Shown here: positions 6,521-10,966 of the stretch, piece by piece | How the letters are laid out: every line of letters begins with the position of its first letter | How positions within the stretch are numbered: the stretch's first letter is position 1 | From: an uncultured Porphyromonadaceae bacterium | GTDB lineage: Bacteria > Bacteroidota > Bacteroidia > Bacteroidales > Muribaculaceae | DNA: 10,966 nt | NCBI GenBank assembly: GCA_905202215.1 | Contig: CAJKRG010000067.1 | Span: 1-10,966, forward strand | Direction of reading: 5' to 3' | The notes under the pieces: generated by a model | Seen by the model: the letters and a program-made list of their open reading frames with translations, nothing else | Told to the model about the DNA's origin: nothing | Databases searched by the model: none | Position numbers and translations under genes: made by a program

Positions 6521-6622
6521 GGGCGAGGAGCAAGGTACGAGGAGCGAGGTACGAGGGGCGAGAAGCAAAGTGTGTATCAGCAAGTTCACCTCGTTCCTCA
6601 CCCCTCGCTTCTCGCCCCTAAA
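6516..6622. repeat. Heptamer-repeat cluster forming an inverted repeat between convergent genes
   Basis: From 6521 the plus strand reads in 7-bp steps: GGGCGAG, GAGCAAG, GTACGAG, GAGCGAG, GTACGAG, GGGCGAG, AAGCAAA (ending 6569). The reverse complement of 6588-6622 reads TTTAG, then GGGCGAG, AAGCGAG, GGGTGAG, GAACGAG. The outer arms 6516-6550 and 6588-6622 match at 29 of 35 positions by eye, with the first 12 bp perfect, so transcripts from either side could fold into a long hairpin. It fills the gap between the radical SAM stop and the GH20 stop, so a bidirectional terminator role is plausible. The heptad structure also marks it as a dispersed repeat type; no other copy was seen in this window. 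Confidence 0.85.
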
Positions 6623-6627
6623 CTAAA

Positions 6628-8895
6628 TCACAGATCGAGGATCGTAGTGACAGACGGACGGCCGTTGAGCCAGAGCTTGGCGCGGATCTGGGAGGGACGT
6701 GCGGCAAATTCGCCCAGATTGACCGTGGCGCCATCTTTGAAGACAGGCAAGTCTTCTGTAGGATCCGACCCGTCGAAAGTCAGTCGGATCTCTGCATCAG
6801 GATATGGCGAATTGATCTTCACGAAACGGCCGTCGACAACTTTGACTCCGGGCTGACGTACATGATAAGCCAGTCCGTCAGCCTCCCATTTAGGTATTTC
6901 GTTGAGAATCACGGCATGGAAGTTCTGTTCGGAATATGTGCTGTCGGGATTCCACGCACGTTCGGCCAGGCCGAGAATTTTCGGGAAAAGCATTTCCTCA
7001 AGATGCGAGTTGTTGCGTATGGTCTCCGACCACACCTGCCCCTGTATGCCCCGCACATTAGCGCCCGGCACAGTGCACAGCCGCGACGGATAGCCCGAGA
7101 GCGACGAAAATTCGTCGGTAGTACCCGCCCATGTGAGACCCCGCTCATAAGGATGGCGGCTGTAGCACAGATCGAAATAGAAATGATCGGCATTGCTCAG
7201 CACCACGGGGTAGCCGGCCGCGGCGACCTCGTCGACAACCTTGCCGTTGCCCTGCGAGGACAATGTGCGCCAGCAATTGACCGAATACACCTCAGGCAAC
7301 ACAGCCGAGTCATAATCTTTGGAATGCTTCCAGGCTATTTCCTGCCAGCCCGAAGTGGGTATGCCCTTTGCAGCAAGATCGGCAGCCACACGCTTCACAA
7401 ATACCGCATGCACCTCCATATCCTTTTCCAGGCCCTCGCGCTCCTTGAGCGCGTTGACAAGCGGACTTCCGCCCCAGGCTCCGCGGGGAACCTCGTCGCC
7501 GCCTATATGGATAGCCTTAAGGGGTACGCCGGCCGCACGATGCATGTCGGCGATCTCGTCGGCAACCATGCCGATCACCTTATAGGGTCCCTCGAGAGCC
7601 GGATTCATCACATTGTCGTGGAAGGACTGCGCCGACGTATAGACCGACGTGTCGCCCGGCTCCTGGAGCAGCCACGAATCGTCGGCAGTGCGGCGGGCAC
7701 GCAGTTCCATAGCCTTGATGGCGGCGCGCGCATGCCCGGGCGACTCGATTTCGGGAATCACGGCAATGCCGAGGCTGTCGGCATGGCGGAGGAGCCGGAT
7801 ATACTCATCGCGCGAGATAAATCCGTTGTTCGACGTAGCGCCCGACTCCATATCGCCGTCCCCGGCGAAGAATTGCGGCAGGAATGTGCCGTCCGAACCG
7901 GGAGTATATCCACGGCGTGAGCCTACTTCGGTCAGTTCGGGCAAAGTCTTGATTTCGAGGCGCCAGGCCTCATCGTCGGAAAAATGGAAGTGGAATACGT
8001 TGAGACCGTAGGTAGCCATCAGATCGAGCACCCGATGCAGTTCTTCCGGCTTCTGGAAATTACGCGCAATGTCGATCATCAGACCGCGGTATTCGAGCGA
8101 AGGGCAGTCGGATATCTCCGCATCCGGCAGTTCGCGCTGTCCCGTGCCGAAGGCATGACGCAGACGCAGGCGCAGACGCGGCCAAAGACTTTTGTCAGCC
8201 TCGACAACCATCCTGCCGTCGCCCACCGTCACACGATATTCCTCCGGAGCCAGAGTCTCCGCAGGGGTTTTGAAAACAATATTGTCGAGATCGACAGAAC
8301 TTGTTCCCTCTCCGAGTTTCACCTCCTTGAAAGAAGGCACGACATCGTATACTCCGGCCGAACCGCCGGCAATCTCCTCATTGCGGGCATAGATCGCGTC
8401 GCCGTAGGGCATATAATCGCGACTTCCAGAAGTATAGCCGCTTTTGCGTGCGGTAATGTCGGCCTGCACCAATTTGACAGGCAGCACACGACCGTCGGCC
8501 ATTATCGCATGGAAGCCTTCGGGTGCATAACGGATCGAATAGAGCGCACCTTTGGTCATTATTTCAAAATCGAGAGTATCCGTGCCGTCGGCTCCGGCAA
8601 AACGGGCACTTCCGAGCGCATAGTAACCCGGCACGATTTCTATGACAGTATCGGAGGGATCCGAAGGCGTCATGCGCCGGGCAAACTGATTGAAGGCAAT
8701 GCGCTCGACCCCGCGCATGTCGCCGATCATACGCAGAACCTGCCGATAGTGGCGCCCGGTGGAGTCGGGTTCGAGATTCTCGACATCCCAATGCACCTCA
8801 AACGGGGCCTCCGTAACTTTTTCCTCACTTCGGGAACAGGAAAAAAGACCCGTAGACACAACAAAAGCGCCTAAAAGATTTAAATAATGTCTCAT
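6628..8895 (-). CDS. Beta-N-acetylhexosaminidase, GH20 family, lipoprotein
   Basis: Exo-acting enzyme that removes terminal GlcNAc/GalNAc from glycans by substrate-assisted catalysis through the 2-acetamido group. The chosen ATG (8893-8895) gives 755 residues; an in-frame TTG two codons upstream is less likely. A signal peptide ends in lipobox LFSC (Cys20), followed by Ser-Arg-Ser-Glu-Glu, so it should be membrane-anchored in the envelope. Residues about 30-150 resemble the chitobiase N-terminal carbohydrate-binding domain, about 150-260 the GH20b alpha/beta domain, and about 269-610 the catalytic barrel: GLMIDIARNF (271-280), HFHFSDDEAWRLEI (302-315), PEIESPGHA (381-389) and HIGGDE (463-468), with the catalytic pair Asp467-Glu468. 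The tail (about 670-755) is a small beta domain of the chitobiase C-terminal type. Likely role: processing of mucin, chitooligosaccharide or peptidoglycan-derived sugars; the exact substrate cannot be told. It stands alone and is convergent with the radical SAM operon. Confidence 0.95.
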   Translation of the reverse strand: MRHYLNLLGAFVVSTGLFSCSRSEEKVTEAPFEVHWDVENLEPDSTGRHYRQVLRMIGDMRGVERIAFNQFARRMTPSDPSDTVIEIVPGYYALGSARFAGADGTDTLDFEIMTKGALYSIRYAPEGFHAIMADGRVLPVKLVQADITARKSGYTSGSRDYMPYGDAIYARNEEIAGGSAGVYDVVPSFKEVKLGEGTSSVDLDNIVFKTPAETLAPEEYRVTVGDGRMVVEADKSLWPRLRLRLRHAFGTGQRELPDAEISDCPSLEYRGLMIDIARNFQKPEELHRVLDLMATYGLNVFHFHFSDDEAWRLEIKTLPELTEVGSRRGYTPGSDGTFLPQFFAGDGDMESGATSNNGFISRDEYIRLLRHADSLGIAVIPEIESPGHARAAIKAMELRARRTADDSWLLQEPGDTSVYTSAQSFHDNVMNPALEGPYKVIGMVADEIADMHRAAGVPLKAIHIGGDEVPRGAWGGSPLVNALKEREGLEKDMEVHAVFVKRVAADLAAKGIPTSGWQEIAWKHSKDYDSAVLPEVYSVNCWRTLSSQGNGKVVDEVAAAGYPVVLSNADHFYFDLCYSRHPYERGLTWAGTTDEFSSLSGYPSRLCTVPGANVRGIQGQVWSETIRNNSHLEEMLFPKILGLAERAWNPDSTYSEQNFHAVILNEIPKWEADGLAYHVRQPGVKVVDGRFVKINSPYPDAEIRLTFDGSDPTEDLPVFKDGATVNLGEFAARPSQIRAKLWLNGRPSVTTILDL

Positions 8896-8933
8896 GAACA
8901 ACAGTAGATAGGTTAAGGTGTATATTTCTTCTG

Positions 8934-8967
8934 CAAATGTAAGGAAATTTCGACAGATTCAGACAAA
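8934..8967 (-). promoter_or_regulatory. Candidate promoter of the GH20 gene
   Basis: On the minus strand TACATTTG (8934-8941) matches the TAnnTTTG -7 element exactly and is followed by C, as is common. The nearest TTTG upstream (8964-8967) is 22 nt away, 2 nt longer than ideal. It lies between the hairpin downstream of the Dxs-like gene and the GH20 start, leaving a leader of about 30-35 nt, and supports separate transcription of the GH20 gene. Confidence 0.5.
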
Positions 8968-8970
8968 TAC

Positions 8971-9025
8971 GACAACAAAACATGGCGATGCGAGCCGGTG
9001 CGCACACCAGGCCCTCCATCGCCAT
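8971..9025 (-). terminator. Intrinsic terminator of the Dxs-like gene
   Basis: The 9-bp perfect inverted repeat ATGGCGATG (8982-8990) / CATCGCCAT (9017-9025) encloses further pairing: GAG/CTC, then GGTG-CGCA-CACC at the tip, making one long, slightly bulged stem-loop. On the minus strand it is followed directly by GTTTTGTTGT. It begins about 22 nt after the TAG of the Dxs-like gene and ends just before the GH20 promoter candidate, as expected for a terminator separating the two units. Confidence 0.75.
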
Positions 9026-9047
9026 TTAAGATATTATGAGACTCCCT

Positions 9048-10808
9048 CTAAATAGCTGCGGCTATGCCTTCGGGAGTGAGACCGGCACGCGACGCGATTG
9101 CTGCCGGATCGAAACCGTTGAGAAATTCCTTCTCAAGACCCAGACACCGAACCGAGACAGGAGCCGAACCGAGATATGCGGCCACCTTCTGGCCAAAGCC
9201 GCCGTCGAGGATTCCGTCTTCGACCGTAACCAGGGTCTCGTAGTCGGCCAGGGAAGCGAGAGTCTCGGTATCGAGCGCCGTGACACAGCACGGGCTTATG
9301 AGCGTGGCATCGATACCTCTGCGGCGCAGAAGTTCCGCGGCTTTTTCTACCACCGGATACATTGCCCCGACACCTATCAGTGCGACGCGTGCGCCCTGAT
9401 GACGGACGAGCCAGCGTGGCGCCGAGTAATCGGCGAGTATCTCGCATGCCGGATCGGACACGACATCGCCCGCGGGAGTACGTACGGCCACCGGATGGGA
9501 CGTCTGGTCGAGAGCCCAGTCGAGCATGGCGACATATTCCTCGCGGCAGGTCGGGGTCAGATATATGATATTGGGAATATTGCTGATAAGAGAAATATCG
9601 AAGAAACCGAGGTGCGTCTCGTCGCGCATGGCATAGAGGCCGTTTGCAAAAGTGCATATCGCGGCGGGAAGATCATTGATCGCGAGATCGTGGCTCAACT
9701 GATCGTAAGCCCTCTGCAGGAATGTGGCCATGACACCGAACATGGGCTTCATTCCCGCCTTGGCAAGCCCCGCAGCCATTCCGACGGCCTGCTGCTCGCA
9801 GATACCGACATCGATGAACTGTCGTCCGGCCTCACGGCGCCTGTCGGGAGTAAAGCCGAATGCACCCGGAGTGGCGGCTGTCATCGTCACGACCTTTCTG
9901 TCGGCAGCCATGCGGGCAAGCATATGTTCGGTAAATATATCGGTATAGTCGACAGGCTCCTCGCCGGCAGCATACTCTTCGAGGAGAGCGCCCGATTTCG
10001 GATCGAACGGCCCCGAATAGTGGAACCGCTCCTTATGCGCTTCCGCCACGGGCAGACCCATGCCTTTCATTGTGTTGATATGCACCACTACGGGATGGTC
10101 TATGTCCTTCACCTCTTCGAATGCGGCTATAAGACGTCTGATATCATTGCCGTATTCTACATAGCGGTAGCTATAGCCCATGGCACGGAAGATATTGGGC
10201 TCGGCGGTGCCGTTGGTATGCCGCAGGAGCCGTAGATCGGCATACAGACCGCCGTGATTCTCGGCAATGCTCATGTCGTTGTCGTTGACGATCACGATAA
10301 AATTAGTGCCCAGCGTAGCTCCGTAATCAAGACCTTCGAGAGCCATTCCGCCGCCAAGAGATCCGTCGCCGATCACAGCGACGACATTCTCATGTCCGCC
10401 GCTCAGATCACGGGCTTTTGCCAGACCCGTCGCAAGCGATATCGAAGTCGAGGTATGACCGATGGAAAAAAGATCGTATTCGGGACTTTCTTCAGGATCG
10501 GTATAACCGGTGACATCATTGTAGTGCGCCGGATCGACGAAAGCCTGCATACGGCCTGTCAGCATCTTATGCGGATACGACTGATGCGATACGTCGAAGA
10601 CGATCTTGTCGGCGGGAGCATCGAATACGTAATGGAGGGCTATGGTCGCCTCGACCATGCCGAGATTAGGGCCCACATGACCTCCGTGTATTGACAGTTT
10701 GCGGATAAGAGCCGATCGCATTTCGTCGGCGAGCTGATTGAGCTGAGCCTCGTCCATCTTCTTGATGTCGCGAGGCGAATGGATGTCGAGCAGATTGATG
10801 TCAGTCAT
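9048..10808 (-). CDS. dxs: Short, divergent 1-deoxy-D-xylulose-5-phosphate synthase-like enzyme
   Basis: Thiamine-diphosphate enzyme of the Dxs/transketolase family; canonical Dxs joins pyruvate and glyceraldehyde-3-phosphate to make DXP for isoprenoid, thiamine and pyridoxal synthesis. The ATG at 10806-10808 gives 586 residues, against about 620-635 for usual Dxs; an in-frame TTG 11 codons upstream (10839-10841) is less likely. ThDP/Mg motif GDGSLGGGM (147-155) to NDND (175-178), catalytic-type His44, His263 and His399, Glu338 in CEQQ, and TFLQRAYDQ (362-370) are all present. But the region after NDND is shortened and lacks the GPVDGHD segment, EQH is EQQ, and positions aligned with E. coli R420, D427 and R478 are Ala388, Arg395 and Ala446. 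These are substrate-site positions, so the acceptor may not be glyceraldehyde-3-phosphate. It would commonly be annotated dxs; the family is certain, the reaction is not. No clear promoter is seen upstream. Confidence 0.8.
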   Translation of the reverse strand: MTDINLLDIHSPRDIKKMDEAQLNQLADEMRSALIRKLSIHGGHVGPNLGMVEATIALHYVFDAPADKIVFDVSHQSYPHKMLTGRMQAFVDPAHYNDVTGYTDPEESPEYDLFSIGHTSTSISLATGLAKARDLSGGHENVVAVIGDGSLGGGMALEGLDYGATLGTNFIVIVNDNDMSIAENHGGLYADLRLLRHTNGTAEPNIFRAMGYSYRYVEYGNDIRRLIAAFEEVKDIDHPVVVHINTMKGMGLPVAEAHKERFHYSGPFDPKSGALLEEYAAGEEPVDYTDIFTEHMLARMAADRKVVTMTAATPGAFGFTPDRRREAGRQFIDVGICEQQAVGMAAGLAKAGMKPMFGVMATFLQRAYDQLSHDLAINDLPAAICTFANGLYAMRDETHLGFFDISLISNIPNIIYLTPTCREEYVAMLDWALDQTSHPVAVRTPAGDVVSDPACEILADYSAPRWLVRHQGARVALIGVGAMYPVVEKAAELLRRRGIDATLISPCCVTALDTETLASLADYETLVTVEDGILDGGFGQKVAAYLGSAPVSVRCLGLEKEFLNGFDPAAIASRAGLTPEGIAAAI

Positions 10809-10874
10809 TTGCAATATACTTGATAATCTCAGGTCATTCAATAACCTTTTATAATAAACATCTGAGGAAACTAT

Positions 10875-10895
10875 AGGTTGTTTAGAGGTTGTTTA
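10875..10895. repeat. 11-bp-spaced direct repeat upstream of the Dxs-like gene
   Basis: The plus strand carries AGGTTGTTTA twice, at 10875-10884 and 10886-10895, separated by one base, so the period is 11 bp, about one helical turn. It lies about 70-85 bp upstream of the ATG of the Dxs-like gene. It could be a paired operator or the edge of a mobile element; nothing in the window decides between these. The remainder of 10809-10966 shows no gene or convincing promoter. Confidence 0.5.
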
Positions 10896-10966
10896 ATAAC
10901 ATATGTGAAACCACAGGCCAAAAAGTCGGAGATGGATTTATATCTGAGAAGAAGGAGCATAGCGGT

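Noticed and set aside
6521..6569. CRISPR array
   Set aside because: The repeat period is only 7 bp with no spacers; it is a simple heptad array, not a repeat-spacer structure.
5776..6621. 281-codon plus-strand frame running from inside the radical SAM gene into the repeats
   Set aside because: Arg/His/Pro-rich translation in a shifted frame of the radical SAM gene; its tail is just the translated heptad repeat.
6862..8874. Two long plus-strand frames opposite the GH20 gene
   Set aside because: The minus-strand frame has the complete GH20 catalytic motifs; the opposite frames show no recognisable protein.
9036..10235. 399-codon open frame on the plus strand
   Set aside because: Antisense to the Dxs-like gene, which is intact and carries the ThDP motifs; no signal peptide, motif or promoter supports the plus-strand frame.
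10905..10966. Short plus-strand frame from a GTG, possible start of a gene or transposase
   Set aside because: Only about 20 codons are visible, no motif is recognisable, and the start is not ATG.

Overview
The window looks like chromosomal DNA of a gut-type Bacteroidales bacterium, possibly Muribaculaceae (family-level placement is inference). Reasons: several genes are preceded by the Bacteroidetes promoter pattern (TTTG/TTG, about 20 nt, TAnnTTTG) and none by a convincing Shine-Dalgarno sequence; the gene set includes a GH20 lipoprotein, a signal-peptide TPR protein, and a small-lipoprotein/radical SAM cluster of a kind I know only from Bacteroidales. Base composition is moderately GC-rich, and GC-rich third positions leave many long but meaningless antisense reading frames.

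Layout. (1) Positions 1-2843, minus strand: the str operon rpsL-rpsG-fusA, with a recognisable promoter and a leader of about 165 nt that contains a 44-codon basic reading frame. fusA runs off the left edge. (2) 2931-4301, minus strand: a secreted protein with TPR-like repeats, unknown function, with its own promoter. (3) 4302-4524: a divergent AT-rich spacer. (4) 4525-6520, plus strand: two tandem paralogous small lipoproteins followed by a radical SAM enzyme whose start overlaps the second lipoprotein's stop (ATGA). This is a tight operon and the most interesting locus here. (5) 6516-6622: a cluster of 7-bp repeats arranged as an inverted repeat between two convergent genes. (6) 6628-8895, minus strand: a GH20 beta-N-acetylhexosaminidase lipoprotein. 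(7) 8982-9025: a strong hairpin, probably the terminator of the next gene. (8) 9048-10808, minus strand: a short, divergent member of the 1-deoxyxylulose-5-phosphate synthase (Dxs) family. (9) 10809-10966: upstream region with an 11-bp-spaced direct repeat.

How they work together: rpsL, rpsG and fusA are co-transcribed translation genes. The two lipoproteins and the radical SAM enzyme very likely form one functional unit, with the enzyme modifying one or both lipoproteins before export; the chemistry is unknown. The TPR protein, GH20 enzyme and Dxs-like enzyme appear to be separate transcription units with no evident link to one another.
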